Source: Paraburkholderia fynbosensis
Lineage (GTDB): Bacteria; Pseudomonadota; Gammaproteobacteria; Burkholderiales; Burkholderiaceae
Direction: 5' to 3'
Assembly (NCBI RefSeq): GCF_902859935.1
Contig: NZ_CADIKI010000016.1
Location: 1 to 64,000 of the forward strand
Length of the DNA: 64,000 nucleotides
Shown here: positions 18,634 through 28,101 of the stretch, in pieces
How the letters are laid out: each line of letters opens with the position of its first letter
How positions within the stretch are numbered: position 1 is the stretch's first letter
Notes under the pieces: model-generated
What the model was told of the DNA's origin: nothing
Seen by the model: only the letters and a program-made list of their open reading frames with translations
Database searches by the model: none
Translations under genes and position numbers: made by a program

Positions 18634-19299
18634 ATGTATATGCCCGCCCATTTCGAAGAGAACCGCCCAGAGGTTCTTCACCGCCTGATCGCCGAGCAGC
18701 CGTTCGGCGCACTGATTACGAACGGGCCGAACGGGCTCGACGCGAATCATTTGCCGTTCGAAGCGCAACTCGTCCCTGCGGGGGACGACGCTTCGGCACC
18801 GCAAAGCCGCTGTCTGCTGCGCGCCCACGTCGCCCGCGCGAACCCGGTCTGGAAAGAAGCCGCCACCCATCCCGACGCCCTCGTGATCTTCCAGGGCCCC
18901 GCCGCTTATATCTCGCCGACCTGGTATCCGAGCAAGCATGAAGCGCATCGCCAGGTGCCGACGTATAACTACATCGTGGTGCATGCGCACGGCCGGATCG
19001 TCGTGCGTGACGACGAGCCGTTCGTGCGCGGTCTCGTCGCGCGGCTCACCCGCAAGATGGAAGCCGGCGAAGCGGTGCCGTGGAAGATGGGCGACGCGCC
19101 CGCCGACTTCATTACGCAGATGCTCGGCGCGATCGTCGGGATCGAAATCGAGGTGACCCGCCTCGTCGGCAAATGGAAACTCGGCCAGAACAAGGAAGCC
19201 GCCGACCGGCGCGGCGCGGCCGACGCGCTGCTCGCGCGCGCCAGCGATCAGCAGCGGGCCGTCGGCCAGGCGATGCTGGACGCGCCGCCGGCTTTCTGA
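18634..19299 (+). CDS. PaiB-like FMN-binding negative regulator family protein
   Basis: 221 residues from ATG at 18634 (MYMPAHFEENRPEVL). The sequence is typical of the PaiB family: a split-barrel flavin-binding fold with LHRLIAEQPFGALIT, DANHLPFE, ALVIFQGPAAYISPTWYPSK and VPTYNYIVVHAHG. In Bacillus, PaiB is a reported repressor of sporulation and degradative enzymes; in proteobacteria its role is mostly unproven. No DNA-binding motif is evident. It stands alone ahead of the copper ATPase, separated by a CueR-type promoter, so co-regulation with copA is unlikely. Confidence 0.88.
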   Translation: MYMPAHFEENRPEVLHRLIAEQPFGALITNGPNGLDANHLPFEAQLVPAGDDASAPQSRCLLRAHVARANPVWKEAATHPDALVIFQGPAAYISPTWYPSKHEAHRQVPTYNYIVVHAHGRIVVRDDEPFVRGLVARLTRKMEAGEAVPWKMGDAPADFITQMLGAIVGIEIEVTRLVGKWKLGQNKEAADRRGAADALLARASDQQRAVGQAMLDAPPAF

Positions 19300-19341
19300 G
19301 CGAACGCTTGCGACGCCGGCTCGCCGCCGCATCGTCGGTCC

Positions 19342-19372
19342 TTGACTTTCCCATCATGGGAAGGTTGATACT
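19342..19372 (+). promoter_or_regulatory. CueR/MerR-type promoter of the copper ATPase
   Basis: TTGACT (19342-19347) and GATACT (19367-19372) are separated by 19 bases. The spacer holds the perfect dyad TTCCCAT-C-ATGGGAA (19348-19362). An over-long 19-base spacer with a dyad between the elements is the signature of MerR-family metal-responsive promoters, and the sequence resembles known CueR boxes of copA genes. Confidence 0.85.
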
Positions 19373-19414
19373 GGATTCACGATGCGGCCCAATGCCGCCA
19401 CGAGCTTGCAGACC

Positions 19415-22066
19415 ATGACCGACCTCGCCGATCCGCAGCCCACCGCTGCCACTCCCTTCCCCGCTGCCGTCCGATTCGCCGAACTCGATATCGGCGGGAT
19501 GACATGCGCCTCGTGCGCGACGCGCGTCGAGAAGGCGCTCGCCAAAGTGCCGGGCGTAACGCGTGCGTCGGTGAATCTGGCCACTGAGCAGGCACGGGTC
19601 GAAGGCGATGCGACTGTCGACGCAGAAGCGCTTGCCAACGCCGTGCGCAAAGCGGGCTATGAAGCCACACCGTCCGCTCGCACCGACGCCCCCCAGGTTG
19701 AAATGCAGTCCACCACTGAACTGGCGATCGGCGGCATGAGCTGCGCATCGTGCGCGATGCGGGTCGAGAAAGCGCTCGCCAAGGTGCCGGGTGTCACGCA
19801 CGCGTCGGTGAATCTGGCGACCGAAACCGCCACCGTCAAACTCGGCAGCACGGCCGCCGACCCGGATACGCTGATCGCCGCCGTCAGTAAGGCCGGCTAC
19901 GAAGCGACCCTGATCCCGGCGCCGGAGACCGCGGCGCTCGCCGACTCCACCGGCCAAGCCGCCACGGCCCCCACCGCCGCGGACCGCAAGCGCAGCGAGG
20001 CTCGCCGCGAACTCGCCGCCGTGCTCGCCTGCGCCGTGCTGACGCTGCCACTCATCGTGCCGATGTTCGGCGAATGGTTCGGCGTGCATGCGATGCCGCC
20101 GCCGTGGCTGCAATTCGGGCTCGCCTCGATCGTGCAGTTCGTGTTCGGCGCGCGCTTCTATCGCGCGGCTTACCGCGCCGTGCGGGCAGGCGCGGGCAAC
20201 ATGGACCTGCTGGTGGCGCTCGGCACGTCGGCGGCGTACGGCATCAGCGTCTACGAACTCGCGTCGCATCCGGGCGACATGATGCATCTGTATTTCGAAG
20301 CGTCGGCGGTCGTGATCACGCTGGTGCGCTTCGGCAAATGGCTCGAAGCGCGCGCGAAGCGCCAGACCACCGATGCGATTCGCGCCCTCAACGCGCTGCG
20401 CCCCGAGCGCGCGCGCATCCGCGTCGGCGGCGGCGAGCGCGAGGTGCCGCTCGCGCAGGTGCGGGTCGGCACGGTGGTGATCGTGCGGCCGGGCGAGCGC
20501 GTGCCGGTCGACGGTGCGGTGCTCGAAGGCCGCACGCATATCGACGAATCGCTGATTACCGGCGAAAGTCTGCCGGTGCCGAAACAGCCGGCCGATACCG
20601 TCACGGCCGGCTCGATCAACGGCGAAGGCGCGATTGCCGTGACGACCTCCGCGATCGGCGCCGAAACGACGCTGGCGCGGATCATCCGCCTCGTCGAAAG
20701 CGCGCAGGCGGAAAAGGCGCCGATCCAGCGGCTGGTCGACCGCGTCAGCGAAATCTTCGTACCGGCGATCCTCGCGATCGCGCTGCTTACGCTGATCGGC
20801 TGGCTGATCGCCGGCGCCGGCGGGGAAACCGCGCTTCTGAATGCGGTTGCCGTGCTGGTGATCGCCTGCCCCTGCGCGCTGGGGCTGGCGACACCGGCGG
20901 CGATCATGGCCGGCACGGGCGTCGCCGCGCGGCACGGTGTGCTGATCAAGGACGCCGAGGCGCTGGAGATCGCGCATCGGGTGAGCATCGTCGCGTTCGA
21001 TAAAACCGGCACACTGACGCTCGGGCAGCCGTCGATGACGGCGTTCGAGCCGATCGGCGCGATGGGCCGCGATGAAGCGCTGGCGCTAGCGGCCGCGGTG
21101 CAGCGGCACAGCGATCATCCGCTGGCGCGTGCGGTGGTGAAGGCGTATGAAGCGGCGACCGCGGTTGCGGCAAATGCGGCAACGACTGAAGTGGCCGATG
21201 CTACTGAAACCGCTGGGAGGCCGCAGACACCAACGTATGCCGCATCGACAGCCAGCCCGGCAACGCCCCCCGCGCTTCACCCTCCCGTCCCCCAAGCCGC
21301 CGCCGCACGCGCGGTCGCGGGCCGTGGCGTCGAAGCGCAGGTCGGCGGGCGCACGCTCGCGCTCGGCAGCACGCGCTGGCTCGACGAACTCGGCATCGAG
21401 TTGCCGCCCGCGCTCGCTTCGCGCGCTCACGAGCTCGAAACCGCCGGCAACACCGTCTCGTGGCTCATGGCACGTGATGCGCAAGCGCCCGCCGCGCTCG
21501 CGCTGATCGCGTTCGGCGACACCGTCAAACCGACCGCACGCGCCGCCATCGAACGGCTGGCGCAAATGGGCATCCACAGCGTGCTCGTCACCGGCGACAA
21601 TCGCGGCAGCGCCGCGAGCGTCGCCGAGGCGCTCGGCATCGACGAATTCCACGCCGAAGTCCTGCCCGACGACAAAGCCCGCGTGATCCGCGATCTGAAA
21701 ATCCGCCGTGCGGGCATCGTCGCGATGGCCGGCGACGGCATCAACGACGCCCCCGCGCTCGCCGCCGCCGACATCGGCATCGCGATGGCGACCGGCACCG
21801 ACGTCGCGATGCACGCCGCCGGCATCACGCTGATGCGCGGTGATCCGGCGCTGGTGGCCGATGCCGTCGATATCTCGCGCAGGACCTGGCGCAAAATCCA
21901 GCAAAACCTCTTTTGGGCCTTCGTCTACAACCTGATCGGCATTCCGCTGGCCGCGTTCGGTTTGCTCGATCCGATGCTCGCCGGCGCGGCGATGGCGTTT
22001 TCGAGCGTCAGCGTCGTCACCAACGCGTTGCTGTTGCGCACCTGGCGCGGCGGGCCGGGGCATTAG
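19415..22066 (+). CDS. copA: Copper-exporting P1B-type ATPase
   Basis: 883 residues from ATG 19415. An in-frame ATG at 19382 lies only about 10 bases after the -10 element, which would leave almost no leader, so I prefer the later one. Two N-terminal heavy-metal domains carry GGMTCASC (about 28-35) and GGMSCASC. Then come the TGES actuator motif, CPC in the sixth helix (VIACPCALGLATPAA), DKTGTLT, the SDHPLARAV motif and GDGINDAP. These define Cu(I) export to the periplasm. The nucleotide domain contains an unusual Ala/Thr/Pro-rich insert of about 60 residues after the HP motif. No cueR gene is adjacent. Confidence 0.95.
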   Translation: MTDLADPQPTAATPFPAAVRFAELDIGGMTCASCATRVEKALAKVPGVTRASVNLATEQARVEGDATVDAEALANAVRKAGYEATPSARTDAPQVEMQSTTELAIGGMSCASCAMRVEKALAKVPGVTHASVNLATETATVKLGSTAADPDTLIAAVSKAGYEATLIPAPETAALADSTGQAATAPTAADRKRSEARRELAAVLACAVLTLPLIVPMFGEWFGVHAMPPPWLQFGLASIVQFVFGARFYRAAYRAVRAGAGNMDLLVALGTSAAYGISVYELASHPGDMMHLYFEASAVVITLVRFGKWLEARAKRQTTDAIRALNALRPERARIRVGGGEREVPLAQVRVGTVVIVRPGERVPVDGAVLEGRTHIDESLITGESLPVPKQPADTVTAGSINGEGAIAVTTSAIGAETTLARIIRLVESAQAEKAPIQRLVDRVSEIFVPAILAIALLTLIGWLIAGAGGETALLNAVAVLVIACPCALGLATPAAIMAGTGVAARHGVLIKDAEALEIAHRVSIVAFDKTGTLTLGQPSMTAFEPIGAMGRDEALALAAAVQRHSDHPLARAVVKAYEAATAVAANAATTEVADATETAGRPQTPTYAASTASPATPPALHPPVPQAAAARAVAGRGVEAQVGGRTLALGSTRWLDELGIELPPALASRAHELETAGNTVSWLMARDAQAPAALALIAFGDTVKPTARAAIERLAQMGIHSVLVTGDNRGSAASVAEALGIDEFHAEVLPDDKARVIRDLKIRRAGIVAMAGDGINDAPALAAADIGIAMATGTDVAMHAAGITLMRGDPALVADAVDISRRTWRKIQQNLFWAFVYNLIGIPLAAFGLLDPMLAGAAMAFSSVSVVTNALLLRTWRGGPGH

Positions 22067-22298
22067 GAGCATTTGCAGCGCGTTAGAAGCGCTGGCAACG
22101 CTTCAGGAGCGCATCGAGCATCAGGCGGCCGCGCACGCCGTCGCCCTTCAAAGGCGCCCCCTCGGCGCCGCATGCATTACGAACCACTTTCAACGGTCCT
22201 AAAGGTCAGCGCAGCCGCAGCCGTAAACCAGACAACGACGCCGGCATGCCTCTCCATGCTCGGCGCTTTCGCTTGTCCCCCTTACTCAGCGACCGCCC

Positions 22299-24272
22299 AT
22301 GGACTTTCTCTTTTTGCGCCGCGCCAGCGTCGGCGTCCGGCTCGCCGTGCTCTCATGCGTGCTGGTAGCGTTGCTTTTCGCCACCTTCGCGTGGGCGCTC
22401 ACGCGCGCCGCTGGCGGCCAGGTCCGCGATCAGGTGCTCGAACGCATCGCCGAAAAAGACCGCTCGATCGCGGCAATGATCACGCTGTTCGACCAGGCGC
22501 TGTCGGCTGAGGTCGACCGTTCGATGGCGCTGTTCGCGAGCTTCCTGCCCCCCGACTTCGCGCTCGACGACACGCAGAAGGTCGACATCGGCGGCATCGC
22601 GACGCCGACCTTCAAGGCCGGCGACAAAGTGCTGAACCTGGACTTCACCATCCCCGACCAGTTTCTCGAACGCAGCGGCGCGGTCGCCACCGTGTTCGCG
22701 CGCAGCGGCGACGACTTCGTGCGCGTGACGACCTCGTTGAAGAAACAGGACGGCTCGCGCGCGATCGGCACGCTGCTCGACCGCAAGGGACCGGCGTATG
22801 CGCCGTTGCTCGCGAACCGCTCCTATACGGGATTGGCCGCGCTGTTCGGCAAACGTTGGATCACGCAATACCGGCCGATCACCGACGCGAGCGGCCGCGT
22901 GATCGGCGCGTTGTTCGTCGGCGTGAACGTGGACAAGGAGATTCAGTCTGTCGAGGACGGCATCCGCAATCTGAAGATCGGCGCGAGCGGTTATTACTTC
23001 GTGCTCGACGCGTCGAAGGGCGCGGATCGCGGCAAGCTGATCGTGCATCCGGCCGCCGCCGGGCAGAAGGCGGACGACGCGAACGCGCCGTATCAACGCA
23101 TGCTCGACATGAAGCAAGGCCAGCTCGACTACAGTTCCGCCGACGCGACGCTCGGCGAGCAGGGCGCGCGCGACAAATTCGTGTCGTTCGTCACGGTGCC
23201 GGAGTGGCAATGGCTCGTGGGCGGCGTCGCGCCGCGCGACGAAGTGCTGGCCGACGTCGTCGCGACGCGCAATCGCTTCGTGCTGCTCGGTCTCGTGCTG
23301 GTCGGCGTGTTCGCGATCGTGTTCCTGATCGCGGTGCGGCGTCTCGTCAGCCGTCCGCTCGACGAAGCCGCGAAGGCCTCCGAACGTTTCGCCTCGGGCG
23401 ACCTGAGCGTGCGCGTGGCGCGGCACGGCACCGCGCGCGCCGACGAAATCGGCCGCCTGATGCAGTCGATCGACGGGATCGGCGAAGGCCTCGCGCGTAT
23501 CGTTTCGCAGGTGCGCAATGCATCGGCGGATATGTCGGAGGGCACCGAGAAGATCGCCACCGGCAGCGGCCATATCGCCGCGCGCATCGCCACGCAGGCG
23601 AGCAGCCTCGAGGAAACGGCGGCCAGCATGGAGCAGATCACGTCGACCGTGCAGCAGAACGCCGCTCATGCGACGCAAGCCAACACACTCGTCACGCACG
23701 CCGCCGATGCCGCGCTCGAAGGCGGCCGCGCGGTCGAGCGGGTGGTGTCGACGATGGGCGAGATCAGCCGCTCGTCGCAGAAGATCGCGGAGATCACGAC
23801 GGTGATCGAAGGCATCGCGTTCCAAACCAACATCCTCGCGCTGAACGCCGCCGTCGAAGCCGCGCGCGCGGGCGAGCACGGCAAGGGCTTCGCGGTGGTG
23901 GCCTCGGAAGTGCGCGCGCTCGCGCAACGCAGCGCGGCCTCGGTGAAGGAAATCGAAAGCCTGATCGCGAGTTCGACGGCGACGGTCGAAAGCGGATTCC
24001 GGATCGCCGAAGAAGCCAGCTCGACCATGCAAGGCATCGTTCAACAGGTCGGCCAGGTGCGGGCGATCATGAGCGAGATCAACGTCGCGTCGCGCGAGCA
24101 ATCGGGCGGCATCGAGCAGGTCAACCTCGCCGTCACGCAGATCGGTGAGGCGACCCAGCAGAACGCAACGATTGTCGGCGACGCGGAACTCGCGGCCGCC
24201 GAGTTGCGCGAGCAGGCCGCGCGTCTTGCGCAAGTGGTCAGCGTGTTCAAGCTCGAACGCGGACGCGACTGA
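22299..24272 (+). CDS. Methyl-accepting chemotaxis protein with Cache_3-Cache_2 sensor
   Basis: 657 residues. A first membrane helix (about 13-33) is followed by a periplasmic sensor of about 300 residues of the Cache_3-Cache_2 fusion type (GKRWITQYRPITDASGRVIG, IGASGYYFVLD, WQWLVGGVAPRDE). A second helix (FVLLGLVLVGVFAIVFLIAV), a HAMP domain and a cytoplasmic signalling coil follow. The conserved hairpin tip is IEGIAFQTNILALNAAVEAA and RAGEHGKGFAVVASEVRALAQ. It would sense a small molecule, perhaps an organic acid, and signal through CheA/CheW. Ligand unknown; no chemotaxis operon is adjacent. Confidence 0.93.
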   Translation: MDFLFLRRASVGVRLAVLSCVLVALLFATFAWALTRAAGGQVRDQVLERIAEKDRSIAAMITLFDQALSAEVDRSMALFASFLPPDFALDDTQKVDIGGIATPTFKAGDKVLNLDFTIPDQFLERSGAVATVFARSGDDFVRVTTSLKKQDGSRAIGTLLDRKGPAYAPLLANRSYTGLAALFGKRWITQYRPITDASGRVIGALFVGVNVDKEIQSVEDGIRNLKIGASGYYFVLDASKGADRGKLIVHPAAAGQKADDANAPYQRMLDMKQGQLDYSSADATLGEQGARDKFVSFVTVPEWQWLVGGVAPRDEVLADVVATRNRFVLLGLVLVGVFAIVFLIAVRRLVSRPLDEAAKASERFASGDLSVRVARHGTARADEIGRLMQSIDGIGEGLARIVSQVRNASADMSEGTEKIATGSGHIAARIATQASSLEETAASMEQITSTVQQNAAHATQANTLVTHAADAALEGGRAVERVVSTMGEISRSSQKIAEITTVIEGIAFQTNILALNAAVEAARAGEHGKGFAVVASEVRALAQRSAASVKEIESLIASSTATVESGFRIAEEASSTMQGIVQQVGQVRAIMSEINVASREQSGGIEQVNLAVTQIGEATQQNATIVGDAELAAAELREQAARLAQVVSVFKLERGRD

Positions 24273-24384
24273 CCTGGCGTTCGTGCCGGCTGAAGCGCGG
24301 CGTAGTGTTCATTGCCGCGCCGGCTGTGCTTCCGTCAGCGCGGTCGATGCGCGAGTCGCATGCGCGCGCGACCACGACGCCGGC

Positions 24385-25038
24385 TTAAAACTCGGCGTCC
24401 AGTTCGTCGATCTCTTCGACTTCCTGCTGCGCGTCGGCGATCCACTGCTGCATGTCGGGCAGCGCGATGACCCGCTGTCCATATTCGACGATTTCCGGAT
24501 CGAGCTTCACGTCGTAAGTCACGAAACGCATGACCACCGGTGCGTACATCGCATCCGCCGCTGTACGCTCGCCGAACAGAAACGGACCGCCATACTGCTT
24601 CAGACACTCGCCCCAGATCGTCACGATCCGGTCGATATCCGACTGCGCGCGCGCCCACACCTTGAAGCCCGGGAAATGCGCCTTGAGGTTCATCGGCAAT
24701 GCCGAGCGCAGCGAAGCGAAACCCGAATGCATCTCGCCGCAAATCGAACGGCAATGCGCTCGCGCGCGAATGTCCTTCGGCAACAGCGCGGCTTGCGGTT
24801 TCACCTCGTTCAGATATTCGGCGATCGCGAGCGTGTCCCAGATCTCGATGCCGTCGTGCACGAGGCACGGCACCAGAATGGAGGGCGACAACAGCAGCAG
24901 TTCGGCGCGCGCGGCGGGATCGTCGATCGGCATCACGATCTCTTCGAACGGCAAGCCGCTGAACTTCGTCAACAGCCAGCCGCGCAAGGACCACGACGAA
25001 TAATTCTTGCTGCTGATAGTGAGCGTGGTGTTCGCCAT
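24385..25038 (-). CDS. Glutathione S-transferase family protein
   Basis: 217 residues. The ATG at 25038 is preceded by GAGGAG. The N-terminal thioredoxin-like domain starts LTISSKNYSSWSLRGWLLTKFSGLPFEEI, with the Ser-rich catalytic region near residues 10-14, and contains VPCLVHDGIEIWDTLAIAEYL, the glutathione gamma-glutamyl binding segment. A helical C-terminal domain follows. It probably conjugates or isomerises electrophiles with glutathione. A longer open frame from 25203 and an overlapping frame in another phase are not considered real. Confidence 0.88.
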   Translation of the reverse strand: MANTTLTISSKNYSSWSLRGWLLTKFSGLPFEEIVMPIDDPAARAELLLLSPSILVPCLVHDGIEIWDTLAIAEYLNEVKPQAALLPKDIRARAHCRSICGEMHSGFASLRSALPMNLKAHFPGFKVWARAQSDIDRIVTIWGECLKQYGGPFLFGERTAADAMYAPVVMRFVTYDVKLDPEIVEYGQRVIALPDMQQWIADAQQEVEEIDELDAEF

Positions 25039-25254
25039 ACGTTTCTCCTCCAGATGACGCGCCCGGCCGACGCCTGAGCTCAGGCATGCACGCCGCCGTG
25101 CGCGCACGCACCAAAGCGCGGCACTTCCGGCCCGTTGCGCCGAGTCGCGCAAATGCCATGCCAACGCGGGAGCCGCCGCGGGCCCCACGGTCACGCATGG
25201 CACATGAATTGCCTCTATTCGGGCTCCTTCCTTTCCTGCACTCGTGCGAAGGTT

Positions 25255-26742
25255 ATGAACCTGTTCGCATACTCCGCGTTCCAGGCCGGCGCCGACATGA
25301 TGCTGCCGCTACGGCACGGCGCGGCACTGATGAATCATTCGCTCGACGCGTGGCCCGCGTTCGGCGACACGTCGGATGGCCGCTCATTGCGCGCGGGCTG
25401 CGAACTGTTGATGCTCGCAGGACTCACGCCCGTGCGGCCGCCGTTCGGCATCGATAGCGTAGTGACGGAAGGCAGGCAGGTGGCCGTCGTCGAAGAAATC
25501 ACCGCGCACACGCCGTTCTGCTCGCTGTTGCATTTCCGTAAGGACACCACGCTGTCGGCGCCGCAGCCGCGCGTGCTGATCCTCGCGCCGATGTCCGGCC
25601 ACTTTGCGACGCTGCTGCGTGGCACCGTGCGCACCATGCTGGCCGACCACGACGTCTACATCACCGATTGGCGCAACCCTCGCGACGTGCCGCTGAGCCA
25701 GGGCCGCTTCGGCTTCAACGAATTCGTCCAGCACGTGATCGATTTCACGGAGAAGATCGGGCCCGGCTCGCATCTGCTGGCGGTGTGCCAGCCGACCGTC
25801 GCCGCGCTCGCGGCAGTCGCGCTGATGGCCGCCGAGGATCATCCCGACCAGCCAGCCAGCATGACGCTGATGGCCGGGCCGCTCGATACGCGCATCAATC
25901 CGACGCGGGTCAACGAACTGGCGAAGAGCAAACCGATCGAGTGGTTCGAGCAGAACCTGATCAGCGCGGTGCCGTTCGGTTTCGCGGGCGCGCATCGCCG
26001 CGTGTATCCGGGCTTCATGCAGTTGAGCGCGTTCATGTCGATGAACCTCTCCCGCCATGCCGATTCGTTCGAGACGATGTATTACGAGCGCGCGAAGGGC
26101 GATCCGGCGAAAGCCGATGCGATTCACACGTTCTACGAAGAATATTTCGCGACGATGGACCTGACGGCCGACTTCTATCTGGAAACCGTCGACACGGTTT
26201 TTCAGCGGCACGCACTGCCGTTGCATGCGCTCGAAGTGGAAGGCCGGCTGGTGGACCCGTCGAAGATCCGCCGGACTGCGTTGCTCACGGTCGAGGGCGA
26301 AAAAGACGATATCTGCGCCGTCGGGCAGACGCTCGCCGCGCAGGACATGTGCGACAAGCTGCGGCCATATCTGAAGACGCATCATGTGCAAACCGGTGTC
26401 GGGCATTACGGCGTGTTCAACGGACGCCGCTGGGAGCGGCACATTTATCCGCGCGTGCGGGCCGTAATCTACGACAACGAGCCGCGCGCGGTGCTGGTGA
26501 GTTCGCGGGCGCGAACGATCACGCCCGTCCCGATGCCCGCCGCGGCCGCAGCAGAGATCACGGCAGCGGCGCCGCTTGCCGCGGCGGTGGTCGATGTCGA
26601 AGTGGACGCGCAGTTGGCGGCGGGCGGCGCGAATGGCTCCGGCGCGAGTGCCGACGACAGCGGCGGTTCAACCGCGGTCGCTGGTGCCGCAGCAAAACCG
26701 GCTGCGGCGCGAGCGCTGCGCAGACGGCCATCGGCCAGTTAG
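25255..26742 (+). CDS. phaZ: Intracellular polyhydroxyalkanoate depolymerase
   Basis: 495 residues from ATG 25255 with GAAGG upstream; the frame is open 40 codons earlier but the family begins MNLFAYSAFQAGADMMLP. It is an alpha/beta-hydrolase of the Ralstonia PhaZa1 type. The nucleophile elbow uses Cys rather than Ser (LLAVCQPTVAALAAVALMAA, about residue 183). The acid residue lies in TVEGEKDDICAVG and the His in TGVGHYGVFNGRRW. The enzyme mobilises intracellular PHB granules to 3-hydroxybutyrate units. Unusually, about 75 residues of Ala/Gly/Ser-rich sequence follow the catalytic core. It stands alone. Confidence 0.92.
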   Translation: MNLFAYSAFQAGADMMLPLRHGAALMNHSLDAWPAFGDTSDGRSLRAGCELLMLAGLTPVRPPFGIDSVVTEGRQVAVVEEITAHTPFCSLLHFRKDTTLSAPQPRVLILAPMSGHFATLLRGTVRTMLADHDVYITDWRNPRDVPLSQGRFGFNEFVQHVIDFTEKIGPGSHLLAVCQPTVAALAAVALMAAEDHPDQPASMTLMAGPLDTRINPTRVNELAKSKPIEWFEQNLISAVPFGFAGAHRRVYPGFMQLSAFMSMNLSRHADSFETMYYERAKGDPAKADAIHTFYEEYFATMDLTADFYLETVDTVFQRHALPLHALEVEGRLVDPSKIRRTALLTVEGEKDDICAVGQTLAAQDMCDKLRPYLKTHHVQTGVGHYGVFNGRRWERHIYPRVRAVIYDNEPRAVLVSSRARTITPVPMPAAAAAEITAAAPLAAAVVDVEVDAQLAAGGANGSGASADDSGGSTAVAGAAAKPAAARALRRRPSAS

Positions 26743-26776
26743 TGACCTGGTTCGCTGGGGCTTGTCTGCTGCGTGG

Positions 26777-26795
26777 TACGCCGCGATGCGGCGTA
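26777..26795. terminator. Hairpin between convergent phaZ and cupin genes
   Basis: TACGCCGC and GCGGCGTA form a perfect 8-bp stem with a GAT loop, midway between two converging genes. There is no clear T tract. Confidence 0.4.
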
Positions 26796-26854
26796 TGTAC
26801 ACGGTGTTCGCAGCGCTGACGGCTATCGCGCCGCCAAGGCTGCTCGCGCTTGCA

Positions 26855-27289
26855 TCAAACAGCAACGCTGTTCCACGGCTTCACGGCCGGCACTTCACAC
26901 GGCCCTTCGACTTCAATCGATTTGAAATCGGCAGGCGACACGATTTCAATGTATTCCATGTCTTCGGAGTAGTCGAACAGATAGTGGACGATGCCCGGTG
27001 CCTGGTGCACGCAATCGCCAGCGGCGACCAGCGTTTCCTTGTCGCCGTACATGAAGCGCGCCCAGCCCTTCAGCATGATCACAATGTGGAAGTCGGCCTC
27101 ATGACGGTGCCAGCCGGTGCCTTGCTCTGGTGCGTGATTCGCCTTGACGAGTTGCGCGAGCACCTTGCCGCCGGTCGCCTGCGCGATGCCCAGATCGCGG
27201 TAGAGAAAAAAGTCGCGTAAGCCTTGATCCACGTAGGACGTGTCTTGCGGACGGACATGGCTGAATTGCGTGGCGAATTCGGTGGACAT
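26855..27289 (-). CDS. Cupin-domain protein
   Basis: 144 residues from ATG 27289 (MSTEFATQFSHVRPQDTSYV); 40 further upstream codons are probably untranslated. The cupin barrel motifs are visible: GTGWHRHEADFHIVIMLKGW (motif 1 with His-x-His-Glu metal ligands) and GDCVHQAPGIVHYLFDYS (motif 2 with His). Substrate and reaction cannot be assigned. It lies 200 bases before the flavin reductase gene on the same strand and might share its transcript. Confidence 0.85.
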   Translation of the reverse strand: MSTEFATQFSHVRPQDTSYVDQGLRDFFLYRDLGIAQATGGKVLAQLVKANHAPEQGTGWHRHEADFHIVIMLKGWARFMYGDKETLVAAGDCVHQAPGIVHYLFDYSEDMEYIEIVSPADFKSIEVEGPCEVPAVKPWNSVAV

Positions 27290-27489
27290 GATCGCGCTCC
27301 ATGAGAGTGAGCCGGCAGTTGAAACGACGCGTTGAGCGTCGATTGCAAGCATCAAGCAGGCCAAGTTTTCTGCTACTCGCCTCGATCTGACCTGGTTCTG
27401 CGGCGGCACGCGATGGCGCGCGATACTTCAGATGCCGCGCCGCATTGCGCGGCACGGCTCGGCGTACTTCAAACGCCGGGGATCGTGGC

Positions 27490-28101
27490 TCAGGCAGTCG
27501 GGCGGAACATCTGGAACATCTCGCCGATTTGCGCATAGTCGGCGCGATAGCCCGCACGCATGATCGGCTGCGCGGCCTGAGTGTCGAACAGGCCGTCTTT
27601 CAGATACGCCTCGTTGATATGCACGCCGACCACCTGGCCGAGCGACAGATAGTTGTCCATCGGCTTGCCGTCGAGCGTATGCAGACGCACCACTTGCAGC
27701 AGCTTGCATTCGAGCGCGGCCGGCGATTCGGCAACGTGCGGCACGGCGACGTTGCGACCGGGTGCGGGCGTCAGGCCGGCGAGTTCGAACTCGTCGACGT
27801 GCGGCGCGACCGGAGCCGACGAACGGTTCATCTGTTCGGCGAGCGGCCGCGTCGCGAGATTCCAGACGAATTCGCCGGTGGCCTCGATGTTGTTGACGCT
27901 GTCTTTACGGCCCTCGCTGCTGAAGCCGATGATCGGCGGGAAGGTGGCGAACGCGCCGAAGAAACTGTAGGGCGCAAGGTTCAACGTGCCGTCGGTATCG
28001 CGCGAAGAAATCCAGCCGATCAGACGCGGAGCGACGATGGCCTTGAACGGGTCGTGCGGCAGGCCGTGGCCGGCAGCGGGATCGTAGAAGTAGTGGGACA
28101 T
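27490..28101 (-). CDS. Flavin reductase / flavoredoxin-like FMN-binding protein
   Basis: 203 residues. Typical split-barrel flavin-binding protein: HDPFKAIVAPRLIGWISS near the N terminus, then NLAPYSFFGAFATFPPIIGF and DSVNNIEATGEFVWNLAT. Family members bind FMN and supply reduced flavin or act as oxidoreductases, usually in the cytoplasm. No partner monooxygenase is adjacent, so the electron acceptor is unknown. The downstream gene on this strand is the cupin. Confidence 0.88.
   Translation of the reverse strand: MSHYFYDPAAGHGLPHDPFKAIVAPRLIGWISSRDTDGTLNLAPYSFFGAFATFPPIIGFSSEGRKDSVNNIEATGEFVWNLATRPLAEQMNRSSAPVAPHVDEFELAGLTPAPGRNVAVPHVAESPAALECKLLQVVRLHTLDGKPMDNYLSLGQVVGVHINEAYLKDGLFDTQAAQPIMRAGYRADYAQIGEMFQMFRPTA

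Noticed and set aside
22353..24233. Open frame of 626 codons on the minus strand
   Set aside because: Shadow of the chemoreceptor gene; composition dominated by Arg, His and Asp and no family motif.
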